Assembly: GCF_030285365.1 (NCBI RefSeq)
Contig: NZ_JASVDS010000001.1
Span: forward strand, 1-64,000
Direction of reading: 5' to 3'
Length of the DNA stretch: 64,000 nt
Source: Roseateles subflavus
Lineage (GTDB): Bacteria > Pseudomonadota > Gammaproteobacteria > Burkholderiales > Burkholderiaceae_C
The notes beneath the pieces are model-generated. The model saw nothing but the letters and a program-made list of their open reading frames with translations, did no database searches and was not told the DNA's origin. This document shows positions 10,520 to 19,261 of this stretch, in pieces. Each line of letters starts with the position of its first letter. Positions within the stretch are counted from its first letter, which is position 1. Made by a program: the position numbers and the translations under genes.

Positions 10520-11296
10520 ATGAAGCTGCAGATCCTCTCGGACCTCCACATGGAGACGGAGGCCTTCGAGCCCCAGCCCGCGCCCGAGGCCGAGCTGCTG
10601 GTGCTCGCGGGCGACGTCGACAGCACCTGGCGCGGCCTCGCCGCGTTCGTAGGCTGGCCCGTGCCCGTGCTCTTCGTGCCGGGCAATCACGAGTACGACC
10701 ACCGCGAGATCCGCGAGACCGGCGCCCACCTGCGCCGCGAGTGCGAGCGGCTGGGTCTGGACATGCTGGACGACGAGGAGCGCCTGCGCACGGGCGTCGA
10801 CGGCCGCCGCATCCGCTTCCTGGGCTCCACGCGCTGGAGCGACTTCGACGTCTTCGGCGCGGATCAGCGTGAGCGGGCGATGCGGGCGGCCGGCTACTTC
10901 CAGCGCGTCATGAATGCCCGTCTTGAGGGCCAGCCCTTCGATGCCGACGCCGTCCGCCGCCTTGGCCTCGAGAACCGGGCCTGGCTCGCGCAGGCCCTGG
11001 CCCAGGCGCCGGCCGAGCCGGTGGATGCCACCGTCGTCATCACCCACTTCGCGCCCAGCCTGAAGAGCGCCGACCCGCGCTACGGCAAGCAGCCGGGCAC
11101 GGCCAGCTTCTGCAACGACGACGAAGCACTGATGCCCGGCGTGGACCTCTGGATCCACGGCCATCTGCACTGCCGCCACGACTACCGCATCAGCCATGCG
11201 GCCGGCGGCAGCACCCGCGTCCTGTGCAACGCCCGCGGCCATGGCCGCAAGGGCGAGGCGCTGGGTTACCAGGCGCAGCGGGTCGTCGAGGTCTGA
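10520..11296 (+). CDS. Calcineurin-like metallophosphoesterase
   Basis: A 258-residue soluble enzyme with the complete metal-binding signature of the family: DLH (DxH) near residue 8, GDVD near 34, GNHEYD near 55, ITHFAP near 174, and the closing WIHGHLHCRHDYR near 211. Two metal ions (usually Mn, Fe or Zn) hydrolyse phosphomono- or diesters. The substrate cannot be read from sequence. It starts 40 bases after the UPF0149 gene on the same strand and may be cotranscribed with it. Confidence 0.9.
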   Translation: MKLQILSDLHMETEAFEPQPAPEAELLVLAGDVDSTWRGLAAFVGWPVPVLFVPGNHEYDHREIRETGAHLRRECERLGLDMLDDEERLRTGVDGRRIRFLGSTRWSDFDVFGADQRERAMRAAGYFQRVMNARLEGQPFDADAVRRLGLENRAWLAQALAQAPAEPVDATVVITHFAPSLKSADPRYGKQPGTASFCNDDEALMPGVDLWIHGHLHCRHDYRISHAAGGSTRVLCNARGHGRKGEALGYQAQRVVEV

Positions 11297-11436
11297 TCGA
11301 GGATCGCCCGGCTCGCGCCGGCAATGCCGGTCGGGCCGGCGCCGCTTGAGATTCGTCAATCCGGCAGGCGCGGCTTGTGCCAGACTTCATGCGCACCCAA
11401 CGGACATGACGCCACCTGATGGCGGGGAGAAATGGC

Positions 11437-11859
11437 ATGAAGATTCTGGTCGCCGTCGATGGCAGCTCCTATACCAAGCGCATGCTGGCCTACCTGGTCG
11501 CACACGACGAATGGCTGGGCAATGCGCACCAGTACACCATCCTGCACGCCGTGCCGGCCGTGCCGCCGCGCGCTGCCGCCGTGCTGGACAAGGCCGTGCT
11601 GAAGTCCTACTACGACGATGAGGCCGAGAAGGTGCTCAAGACCGTCCGCACGTTCTTCGAGAAGCAGAAGGTCCGCGCCGAGTTCGTGAGCAAGGTCGGC
11701 CCGGCGGCCGACGTCGTCGCGGCGGCGGCCAACAAGGGCAAGTTCGACCTGCTGCTGATGGGCTCGCACGGCCATGGCACGCTGGGCAACCTGGTGCTGG
11801 GCTCGGTGGCGACCAAGGTCATGAGCCAGACCGACGTGCCCGTCCTGCTGGTGCGTTGA
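11437..11859 (+). CDS. Universal stress protein, UspA family
   Basis: A 140-residue single-domain Usp with the nucleotide-binding signature G-2x-G-9x-G(S/T), seen as GSHGHGTLGNLVLGSVA near residues 109-125, and the usual ending VPVLLVR. The N-terminal KILVAVDGSSYT supplies the first beta strand and an acidic nucleotide contact. An upstream in-frame ATG at 11419 is rejected because GGGGAGA sits seven bases before 11437. These ATP-binding proteins accumulate in stasis and stress. The gene is monocistronic, with a stem at 11869 after it. Confidence 0.93.
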   Translation: MKILVAVDGSSYTKRMLAYLVAHDEWLGNAHQYTILHAVPAVPPRAAAVLDKAVLKSYYDDEAEKVLKTVRTFFEKQKVRAEFVSKVGPAADVVAAAANKGKFDLLLMGSHGHGTLGNLVLGSVATKVMSQTDVPVLLVR

Positions 11860-11868
11860 ACGCCGGAC

Positions 11869-11888
11869 GGCGCCTCAGCCGAGGCGCC
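11869..11888. terminator. Perfect 8-bp hairpin between converging genes
   Basis: GGCGCCTC-AGCC-GAGGCGCC is a perfect stem with a 4-base loop, ten bases beyond the usp stop and 23 bases beyond the stop of the small reverse gene. No T-run follows on either strand, so termination activity is likely weak or Rho-assisted. Confidence 0.45.
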
Positions 11889-11911
11889 CGAAGCCGGCGC
11901 CGGCGCCCTCG

Positions 11912-12139
11912 CTAGACCCGGCGGTGCAGCCAGGCGAGCGGCGACTCGCCCGCGCTGGGTGGCGGGCTTTCGGTGGACTCGAGGCGCTGGTAGTCGCTGG
12001 TGCGTCGAAATGAATCAGCCTCGTCCTCGAGCGTGACCTCGAGGCCGAAGGCCGTGCCCATGTCCGCCGGGTCCTGCACCGGGCGATTGCTGGGCTGACG
12101 GCGGAAGAATCGCAGTGCGGCGGCAGGGGCAAATCGCAT
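11912..12139 (-). CDS. Small hypothetical protein (75 aa)
   Basis: The best frame in this stretch gives MRFAPAAALRFFRRQPS at the start, then an acidic centre (GLEVTLEDEADSFRR) and a Pro/Ser-rich end. GAGG lies six bases before the ATG at 12139. An overlapping alternative frame (85 codons, very Arg- and Ser-rich) looks like a shadow. No family is recognised. The balanced composition and the ribosome-binding site make it plausible but unproven. Confidence 0.5.
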   Translation of the reverse strand: MRFAPAAALRFFRRQPSNRPVQDPADMGTAFGLEVTLEDEADSFRRTSDYQRLESTESPPPSAGESPLAWLHRRV

Positions 12140-12388
12140 GGTGGACCTCATCTGGCAGCTGGACATGAAACGGCCCGAAGGGCCGATTCCATCGCGTATC
12201 CCTCGCGTATTGCGCTGGATCACGCAGGGTTCCAGTGTGCTCGTCTGAGCGCCCGCAGATATCCCTAAATTGGGTGGAAAACGACAGGCAGTTGGCAAAA
12301 ACTCACGCGCTTGCAAAGTGATGCAAAGCCAAGTCTTTGTTGCCGATGCCATCGGTGCAATCCCTGTGCGAAATGCTATGGTTCCGGC

Positions 12389-12631
12389 ATGACTGTTCGC
12401 ACCTTCCTCGTGCTGAGCCGCGGCATGCTGTGCACCATTGCGCTGGCAGTGCTGGCCGTCTGCTGGCATGCCGCCCTGTCGGGGGACACCCGGCGCCATC
12501 CCGGCCCGCTGGCCCAGCGCCCTGCACTCGTCACAGGCGCGCTGCCCACGCTGTCCGGTCGTGCGCCTCAGCCCATGGCCCCCGCCTCCGCACCCGCGCG
12601 ACGCGTGGCCCTGGCCACGCAGGGCCTCTGA
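12389..12631 (+). CDS. Possible small exported or membrane protein (80 aa)
   Basis: The frame begins MTVRTFLVLSRGMLCTIAL, giving one hydrophobic segment at residues 5-31 that could be a signal peptide or anchor. A Pro/Arg/Ala-rich tail without family resemblance follows. The preceding region is unusually AT-rich for this window, which fits a promoter. It converges on the ArgP gene, with stops 29 bases apart. Coding status is uncertain. Confidence 0.4.
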   Translation: MTVRTFLVLSRGMLCTIALAVLAVCWHAALSGDTRRHPGPLAQRPALVTGALPTLSGRAPQPMAPASAPARRVALATQGL

Positions 12632-12659
12632 GCTTCCAGGCGCGCCGGCCCGGCGGCAC

Positions 12660-13637
12660 TCAGCCCTTCGCCGCCGTTGCGGGGCCCGCCGCCTTGCGTC
12701 GCCCGGGCAAGGCCTTGAGCGCGCCCCGGGCGCCTGTGCTGAGCGCCTGCCCCACCTGATCCAGCAGGGCCACCCGGCCCGGCGCCGGCGCGGCCTCGCT
12801 CACCAGCTTCCACTGGTGCCAGTACAGCGTCAGATCCACGCTGACGTCCGCACGCACGGGCAGCAGCTGGCGCTTGCGCACCAGCTCGCGCACCTGCAGC
12901 TCCGGCACCACCGCGATGCCCCAGCCCATGCAGGCCGCCCGCACGATGGCGTCGCTGGACGGCACATAGCGCTCCTTCAGCCGCGGATGCCGCACGCCGA
13001 AGGCCTGGCTGATCCACTGCACCTGGTTGTCGTCCTTGCGGTTGAAGACCAGGAAAGGTAGCTGCGGGAAGTTGGCCTCGTTGAGCCCGCCCGGCAGGTG
13101 TCGGGCCACGAAATCCGGGCTGGCGACGGCCACATAGGACATCACCCCGAGCGGCTGCACCACGCAGCCTCGCAGCGCCTGCTTCACCGTGCTGACGCAG
13201 CCCAGCACCTCGCCCTGTCGGAGCCAGTCGTGGGTGAAGTCCTGGTCATCGACGATCAACTCGAGCCCGAAGCCCTCGCGCAGGCCCTGCTGCACCAGGC
13301 CGTCCAGGGCTGGCAAGACCCAGGTGGCGAGGCTGTCGGCGTTGACGGCGATGGGCAGGCGCTCGTGGGGCGTCACCTGGCTGCCCAGCTCCCGCGCGAC
13401 GTCGGTGCGCAGCGCCTGCAGCTGGCGCGCAAAGCGCAGCAGGACCTTGCCGGGTTCCGTCAGCCGCAAGGGGCGGGAACGCACGACCAGCAGTTGACCG
13501 ACCTGAGCCTCCAGACTGCGCAGGCGCTGCGAGACGGCGCTCTGTGTGACGCTCAGGCGCTGGGCGGCGCGCTCGAAGCTGCGCTCATCGGCCAGGGCGG
13601 CCAGGCAGTCGAGGCCGGCGGAGTCGAGGTCTTTCAT
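12660..13637 (-). CDS. argP: LysR-family regulator ArgP (IciA)
   Basis: A 325-residue LysR protein whose N-terminus (LDCLAALADERSFERAAQRL, then SVTQSAVSQRLRSLE) is characteristic of ArgP. In other bacteria this regulator senses arginine and lysine and activates amino-acid exporters and other nitrogen-related genes. It is transcribed divergently from dadA across 192 bases of AT-rich DNA, suggesting control of amino-acid catabolism here, which is an inference. No argO/lysE exporter lies beside it. The C-terminal 25 residues are Ala/Lys/Arg-rich and probably disordered. Confidence 0.85.
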   Translation of the reverse strand: MKDLDSAGLDCLAALADERSFERAAQRLSVTQSAVSQRLRSLEAQVGQLLVVRSRPLRLTEPGKVLLRFARQLQALRTDVARELGSQVTPHERLPIAVNADSLATWVLPALDGLVQQGLREGFGLELIVDDQDFTHDWLRQGEVLGCVSTVKQALRGCVVQPLGVMSYVAVASPDFVARHLPGGLNEANFPQLPFLVFNRKDDNQVQWISQAFGVRHPRLKERYVPSSDAIVRAACMGWGIAVVPELQVRELVRKRQLLPVRADVSVDLTLYWHQWKLVSEAAPAPGRVALLDQVGQALSTGARGALKALPGRRKAAGPATAAKG

Positions 13638-13829
13638 AAGAACAATTAATGTATCGCGAGAAATATGAATGGCGCTTCTTGATTTGCATCAGGCTCCGGA
13701 CAATGCGCCAGCCGTGTCGCGTCTCACGCCTGCGGCGATTTCCCGCCCTCTTCCCCCTTCAATCCGGCCAAGCAAGCGCCGATCATTCCGGAATCCCGCC
13801 CACGGGCTTCCTTCGCAGGAGCAGTACAG

Positions 13830-15146
13830 ATGAAAGTCGTCGTTCTGGGTGCAGGCATCATCGGCGTCGCCACCGCCTGGTATCTGCTGGAGGAGGGCCA
13901 TGACGTGGTGGTGGTCGACCGCCAGGAAGACGCCGCCATGGAGACCAGCTTCGCCAACGGCGCGCAGATCTCCGTCAGCTTCTGCGAGCCCTGGGCCAAT
14001 GCCGGCGCGCCGTTCAAGGTCGCCAAGTGGCTGCTGCGCGACGACTCCCCTCTGCTGTTCCGCCCGCGCCTGGAAGTGGCGCAGTGGCGCTGGGGCCTGA
14101 GCTTCCTCACCCAGTGCACCAACGCCGCCTTCGAGCGCAACGTGGAGCAGCTGGTGCGCCTGGGCCGCTACAGCCATGAATCGCTGAAGTCGCTGGTGAC
14201 GCAGACGGGCATCGAGTACGAGCGCCTCGAGCGCGGCATCCTGCACTTCTTCTCCAGCCAGGCCGACTTCGACGCCGGCGCCGCCGGGGCCGAGGTCATG
14301 CGCGCCCACGGCGTGGACCGCCGCGTCCTGAACCGCGACGAGGTGCTCAAGGTCGAGCCGGCGCTGCGCGCCTTCGGCAACAACATCTTCGGCGGCACCT
14401 TCACGCCCAGCGACGAATCGGGCGACGCCCGCGTCTTCACGCAGAAGCTGGCACAGGCCTGCATCGCACGCGGCGCGACCTTCCTGTACGGCCATGACAT
14501 CCTGGCGCTGCAGCGCGAGGGCCAGGCCATCAGCGGCGCGCAGATCGCCAACGTGCGCACCGGCCAGAAGGCCGTGCTCAAGGGCGATGCCTTCGTCGCC
14601 GCCATGGCCTCCTACACGCCGCAGCTGCTCAAGCCGCTGGGCGAGTTCCTCAACATCTACCCCGCCAAGGGCTACTCGGCCACCCTGCGCCTGAAGAAGC
14701 CCGAGCAGGCCAGCGTCGTGAGCCTGCTGGACGACACCCGCAAGATCGCCATCTCCCGCCTGGGCGACTACGTGCGCATCGCCGGCACGGCCGAGCTGGT
14801 GGGCATGGACACGAGCCTCGACACGCCCACCTCGCGCGTGCGCTGCGACGCCCTGGTCAAGCGCTACGAGGAGCTCTTCCCCGGCGTGGCCGACCTCGGC
14901 GAGCGCAACTACTGGACCGGCCTGCGTCCCAGCACGCCGACGAACATCCCCTACATCGGCCGCTCGAAGAAGGCGTCCAACCTCTGGCTCAATGCCGGCC
15001 ATGGCACGCTGGGCTGGACGCATGGCGCCGGCTCGGGCCGTGCGGTGGCCGAGCTGCTGAGCGGCAAGCGCCCCGCGCTGGAAGGCTTCGGCTTCTACGG
15101 CGACGCCCTGCCCGCCACGCCGGCACGCCGCCTGGCCGCGGCCTGA
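13830..15146 (+). CDS. dadA: D-amino acid dehydrogenase, DadA type
   Basis: A 438-residue FAD-dependent enzyme that oxidises D-alanine and other D-amino acids to 2-oxo acids and ammonia, feeding electrons to the respiratory chain at the inner membrane face. The N-terminal Rossmann motif VVVLGAGIIGVATAWYL binds FAD. The ETSFANGAQISVS block and the C-terminal GLRPSTPTNIPYIG and GHGTLGWT motifs are typical of DadA, as is the length. An alanine racemase (dadX) is not next to it. The facing ArgP gene is a candidate regulator. Confidence 0.93.
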   Translation: MKVVVLGAGIIGVATAWYLLEEGHDVVVVDRQEDAAMETSFANGAQISVSFCEPWANAGAPFKVAKWLLRDDSPLLFRPRLEVAQWRWGLSFLTQCTNAAFERNVEQLVRLGRYSHESLKSLVTQTGIEYERLERGILHFFSSQADFDAGAAGAEVMRAHGVDRRVLNRDEVLKVEPALRAFGNNIFGGTFTPSDESGDARVFTQKLAQACIARGATFLYGHDILALQREGQAISGAQIANVRTGQKAVLKGDAFVAAMASYTPQLLKPLGEFLNIYPAKGYSATLRLKKPEQASVVSLLDDTRKIAISRLGDYVRIAGTAELVGMDTSLDTPTSRVRCDALVKRYEELFPGVADLGERNYWTGLRPSTPTNIPYIGRSKKASNLWLNAGHGTLGWTHGAGSGRAVAELLSGKRPALEGFGFYGDALPATPARRLAAA

Positions 15147-15158
15147 TCGCCCCGCTGC

Positions 15159-15194
15159 CAGGCGCCGCCCGGGGCCGGGCTCCACCGGCGCCTG
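15159..15194. terminator. Inverted repeat after dadA
   Basis: CAGGCGCC and GGCGCCTG form an 8-bp perfect outer stem around a GC-rich inner arm, starting 13 bases after the dadA stop. No T-run follows, so it could be a Rho-type or processing structure. Confidence 0.4.
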
Positions 15195-15246
15195 TCGGCC
15201 GGGATGACTACAATCCGCGCCCTTCCCCGCATTTCAGGGCGCCGCC

Positions 15247-16578
15247 ATGTCTTCCCTTTCCAGCGCCAATTCCCCCAGCGCCGCCAATTTCTGTGCCATC
15301 GACTTCGGCACGTCCAACTCGGCCGTCGCCATTCCCGACCCCGCGGGCGGCATGCGCCTGGTGGCGCTCGAGGGCAGCCGGGTCACCATGCCCACGGCGG
15401 TCTTCTACTTCACGGAAGGCCGCCATGACGCCGACGGCCCGCCCCGCGCCTTCGGCCGTGCCGCGCTGGCCGCCTATGTGGAAGGCACCGATGGCCGCCT
15501 GATGCGCTCGATGAAGAGCATCCTCGGCTCCAGCCTCATCGACCAGACCACCGACGCCGGCGGCGGCCGGGGCGTGAAGTACTTCGACATGCTGGCCGGC
15601 TACCTCAAGCGTCTGAAGGGCCAGGCCGAGGCCGCCGCGGGCCATGCGATCGACCGCGTGGTGCTGGGCCGCCCCGTCTTCTTCGTCGACGAGGACCCGG
15701 TGCGCGACGCCGCCGCGCAGGCCTCGCTGGCGTCCGCCGCCCACGCCGTGGGCTTCACCGACATCCATTTCCAGTTCGAACCCATCGCCGCGGCCTTCGA
15801 CTACGAGCGCCAGGCCCCGGCCGAGCAGCTCGTGCTGGTCGCCGACATCGGCGGCGGCACGTCCGACTTCTCCATCGTGCGCGTCGGCCCCGAGCGCATG
15901 GCGCGGCTGGACCGCCGCGAGGACATCCTCGCCAACCACGGCGTGCACATCGCCGGCACGGACTTCGACCGCCACGTCGAGCTGGCCGCCATCCTGCCGG
16001 AATTCGGCTACCGCAGCCTCGGTCCGGCCAAGCCCGGCCAGGTGCCGCGCGAGGTGCCCAGCGGCGTCTACTTCGACCTCGCGACCTGGCACCTGATCAA
16101 CACCGTCTACAGCCCGCAGCGCATGGCCGAGCTGCGCAGCATGCGCAGCTTCTACGGCGACACGCGCCACCACGACCGCCTGATGACGGTGGTGGAGGAC
16201 CGCCTCGGGCACGAGCTGGCCAGCCGCGCGGAGGACGCCAAGATCGCCGTGGCGGCGGGCGGCCAGGTGGAGGTGGACCTGGGCCTGATCGAGTCCGGAC
16301 TGTCGGTCCGCTTCGACGCCGACGGCGCCCACCAGGCCCTGGGCCGCGACATCGAGCGCATTGCCCAGGCCGGGCGCGAGACCGTGGCGCTGGCCGGCCT
16401 GACTCCAGATCGCATCGACGCCCTCTACTTCACCGGCGGCTCCACCGGCCTCGTCCCGCTGGCCGAGCGCATCGCAGCGGACTACCCGACGGCGCGCCGG
16501 GTCCAGGGCGACGCCTTCGCGTCGGTGGCAACCGGCCTCGGCCTGCACGCCGCCCGCCTGTTCCGCGCCCAGGCCTGA
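15247..16578 (+). CDS. Hsp70-family chaperone-like ATPase, YegD type
   Basis: A 443-residue actin/Hsp70-fold protein. It has the phosphate-1 motif FCAIDFGTSNSAVAI at the start, phosphate-2 VADIGGGTSDFSI near residue 200 and the adenosine motif YFTGGSTGLVPL near 397. It is essentially a nucleotide-binding domain plus an insertion, and it lacks the substrate-binding and lid domains of DnaK. This is as in E. coli YegD, whose clients are unknown. It is a single gene, with 133 bases before the next. Confidence 0.88.
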   Translation: MSSLSSANSPSAANFCAIDFGTSNSAVAIPDPAGGMRLVALEGSRVTMPTAVFYFTEGRHDADGPPRAFGRAALAAYVEGTDGRLMRSMKSILGSSLIDQTTDAGGGRGVKYFDMLAGYLKRLKGQAEAAAGHAIDRVVLGRPVFFVDEDPVRDAAAQASLASAAHAVGFTDIHFQFEPIAAAFDYERQAPAEQLVLVADIGGGTSDFSIVRVGPERMARLDRREDILANHGVHIAGTDFDRHVELAAILPEFGYRSLGPAKPGQVPREVPSGVYFDLATWHLINTVYSPQRMAELRSMRSFYGDTRHHDRLMTVVEDRLGHELASRAEDAKIAVAAGGQVEVDLGLIESGLSVRFDADGAHQALGRDIERIAQAGRETVALAGLTPDRIDALYFTGGSTGLVPLAERIAADYPTARRVQGDAFASVATGLGLHAARLFRAQA

Positions 16579-16711
16579 CGAAAGGCACGGGGGGCCGGCC
16601 CTGCTAGATTCCGGGGCTTCGCCTCCCGAGGCAGCCCCCTGACGCCATTCCCGCGCGGCCCGGATCGTCGGCACGATCGACCGGACCGCGGACCTTCCGG
16701 AGCTTGTCCCC

Positions 16712-19177
16712 ATGCCCAGCCGCCTGTCCCCCGCCCGCACCCCGCGCGCGCTCTGCATCGCCCTCAGCCTGGCCTTCGGCGCGCTGGCACCGCTGGCCGC
16801 CACGGCCCAGGCCCCCGCGGACGCGGCCTCTGCGGTGACCCGCTACCAGCAGCCCAGCGAGGCCATGCGGGCCGTGCTGGACGCGCCGGCCCTGCCCACG
16901 CACAGCCTTTCGCCCGACCAGAAGACCCTGGCCGTGATGCGCAGCCAGCGCTACCGGCAGGTGGCGGACCTGGCGCGGCCGGCCCTGAAGCTGGCCGGCA
17001 TGCGCATCGACCCCGCCGCCCACGCGCCCCTGCTGAGCACACCGTCGCTGGAGAGCCTCGTGCTGCGCCCGGTGGCCGGCGGCGCCGAGCGCACCGTGGC
17101 GCTGCCCGCCGGTGGCGGCTTCCATCACCTGCGCTGGTCGCCCGACAGCCGCCATGTCCTGCTCAACCGCCGCACGCCCACGGGCGTGGAGCTGTGGGTC
17201 GGCGACCCCGGCACCGGGGCGCTCAAGAAGGTCCAGGGCCTGAAGCTCAACACCCTCCTGGAAGCGGACGCGGTCTGGCAAGGCCCCGACGTGATGGTGG
17301 TGCTGGCGGTGCCCGCCAAGACCGGGCCGGCACCGCGTTTCGAGGCCCCGGACGGCCCGACGGTGCAGGAGTCCCTGGGCCGCCAGTCCCCGGAACGCAC
17401 CCTGCAGGACCTGCTGAAGAACGCGCAGGACGAGGCCGTGTTCGCGCATTACGTGCGCTCGCAGCTCACCCGCGTGAACCTGCGCACCGGCGCGCTGCAG
17501 GCCCTGGGCGAGCCCGGCCTCTTCTCGAGCCTCCAGGCCGCGGGCACGCAGGGTCAGGTCTTGACCGAACGCCTGCGCCCGCCCTTCAGCTACCAGGTCA
17601 CCTGGCAGGACTTCGCCCGCGACGTCGACCTGCGCGACGCCCAGGGCCGTGTGCTGCGCGCCCTCGCCCCCGTCGCGCTGAAGAAGGATGTGCCGGTGGA
17701 TGGTGTCATCACCGGCCCCCGCCACTACACCAGCTCGCCGGGCGCGGACGCGGCCGTGTACTGGCTCGAGGCCCTCGACGGCGGCGATCCGCGCCGCAAG
17801 GTCGAGCACCGCGACCGCCTCATGCGCCTGGCCGCGCCCTACACCGGCGAGCCGCAGGAAGTGCACCGCAGCATCGGCCGCGCGACCATGACCGAGTTCC
17901 TGGAGGGCGGCCAGCAGGCCGTGCAGGCCGATGTGGACCGCGAACGCCAGTGGATGCGCCTGAGCCTGCTGGACCTCGGCGCCCGCCCGGCCCCGGCCCG
18001 CGTGATCAGCGAGCGCTCGACGCGCGACCGCTACAAGGACATCGGCCAGCCCCTGCGCCGCATGCAGCCGAACGGCCGCCAGGCCATGCGGGTGGATGAC
18101 GGCGCCCTGTGGCTCGTCGGTGCCGGCGCCAGCCCCGAGGGCGAGCGTCCTTTCCTCGACCGCCTGCAGCTCTCGGATGGCAGCATCCGCCGCCTGTTCC
18201 GCGCCGGCAGCAGCCACTACGAGCGCCCGCTGGCCGTGCTGGACGCCCAGGGCAGCCAGGTCCTCCTGAGCCGCGAGAGCGCGAGCGAGGTGCCGCAGCT
18301 CGTGCTGCGCAGCGGTGCGGAGCTCTCGCAGGTCCAGGCCCTGACCCGCTACACCGACCCCGCCCCGCAGCTGCGCGACGTGCAGCGCGAGCTGGTCAAG
18401 TTCAAGCGGGCGGATGGCGTGGAGCTGTCGTTCTGGCTGTACAAGCCGCCCGGCTACCAGGCCGGCGAGCGTCGCCCGACCTTTGTGTGGGCCTACCCGC
18501 TGGAGTTCACCGACGCCTCGGTCGCCGGCCAGGTCAGCGGCTCCGGCAACCGCTTCACCAGCTTCGGCGGCACGAGCCCGCTGATGCTGCTGCTGGACGG
18601 CTACGTCGTGCTGATGGACGCCACGATGCCCGTGGTGGGCGACCCCAAGACGGTCAACGACAGCTTCATCGCGCAGATCACGAGCAACGCGCAGGCCATC
18701 ATCGACAAGGCCGTGGAGCTGAGCGTCAGCTCACGCGAGACCATGGTGGTGGGCGGTCACAGCTACGGCGCCTTCATGACGGCCAACCTGCTCGCGCACA
18801 CCGATCTGTTCAAGGCCGGCATCGCCCGCAGCGGCGCCTACAACCGCTCGCTGACGCCCTTCGGCTTCCAGAGCGAGCAGCGTACCTACTGGGAGGCGCA
18901 GGACGTCTACCAGCGCCTCTCGCCCTTCAACTACGCCGACAAGCTCAAGGAGCCGCTGCTGCTGATCCACGGCGACAGCGACGACAACCCGGGCACCTTC
19001 CCCATCCAGAGCCAGCGCTTCTACCAGGCGCTGTCCGGCACGGGCGGCCACGTGCGCTATGTCTCCCTGCCCTACGAGGGTCACGGCTACACGGCGCGTG
19101 AATCCATCGGCCACACGCTGTGGGAGATGCGCCAGTGGATGCAGCGCCAGGTCGGTGAGGGCAAGCCGCTGAACTGA
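16712..19177 (+). CDS. Secreted S9-family (prolyl oligopeptidase-like) serine peptidase
   Basis: An 821-residue exported peptidase. Residues 1-32 form a signal peptide ending ATAQA. A beta-propeller-like region with LRWSPDSRHVLLNRR repeats follows to about residue 540, then an alpha/beta-hydrolase domain. The triad is visible: S684 in GGHSYGAFM, D757 in HGDSDDNPG and H791 in YEGHGYT. The catalytic region resembles glutamyl endopeptidases of the CGEP type more than true prolyl oligopeptidases, so cleavage after Glu is possible. It probably acts in the periplasm or outside the cell on small peptides. A perfect 10-bp hairpin follows. Confidence 0.9.
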   Translation: MPSRLSPARTPRALCIALSLAFGALAPLAATAQAPADAASAVTRYQQPSEAMRAVLDAPALPTHSLSPDQKTLAVMRSQRYRQVADLARPALKLAGMRIDPAAHAPLLSTPSLESLVLRPVAGGAERTVALPAGGGFHHLRWSPDSRHVLLNRRTPTGVELWVGDPGTGALKKVQGLKLNTLLEADAVWQGPDVMVVLAVPAKTGPAPRFEAPDGPTVQESLGRQSPERTLQDLLKNAQDEAVFAHYVRSQLTRVNLRTGALQALGEPGLFSSLQAAGTQGQVLTERLRPPFSYQVTWQDFARDVDLRDAQGRVLRALAPVALKKDVPVDGVITGPRHYTSSPGADAAVYWLEALDGGDPRRKVEHRDRLMRLAAPYTGEPQEVHRSIGRATMTEFLEGGQQAVQADVDRERQWMRLSLLDLGARPAPARVISERSTRDRYKDIGQPLRRMQPNGRQAMRVDDGALWLVGAGASPEGERPFLDRLQLSDGSIRRLFRAGSSHYERPLAVLDAQGSQVLLSRESASEVPQLVLRSGAELSQVQALTRYTDPAPQLRDVQRELVKFKRADGVELSFWLYKPPGYQAGERRPTFVWAYPLEFTDASVAGQVSGSGNRFTSFGGTSPLMLLLDGYVVLMDATMPVVGDPKTVNDSFIAQITSNAQAIIDKAVELSVSSRETMVVGGHSYGAFMTANLLAHTDLFKAGIARSGAYNRSLTPFGFQSEQRTYWEAQDVYQRLSPFNYADKLKEPLLLIHGDSDDNPGTFPIQSQRFYQALSGTGGHVRYVSLPYEGHGYTARESIGHTLWEMRQWMQRQVGEGKPLN

Positions 19178-19195
19178 GCGGTGGCCTGAAACGAT

Positions 19196-19220
19196 CACGG
19201 GGCGCTCTGGGCGCCCCGTG
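19196..19220. terminator. Perfect 10-bp hairpin between converging genes
   Basis: CACGGGGCGC and GCGCCCCGTG pair around the loop TCTGG, 18 bases past the peptidase stop and 41 bases past the stop of the reverse UPF0149 gene. It lacks a T-run on both strands. Confidence 0.5.
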
Positions 19221-19261
19221 CCACGAGATGGCGATGCCGGCAGCGGTGCCGACGCGCCGGC

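Noticed and set aside
12171-12186. CGGCCC-GAA-GGGCCG type hairpin upstream of the small reverse gene
   Set aside because: No T-run and no gene ends nearby. It could be part of the leader, but such short GC hairpins arise easily at this base composition.
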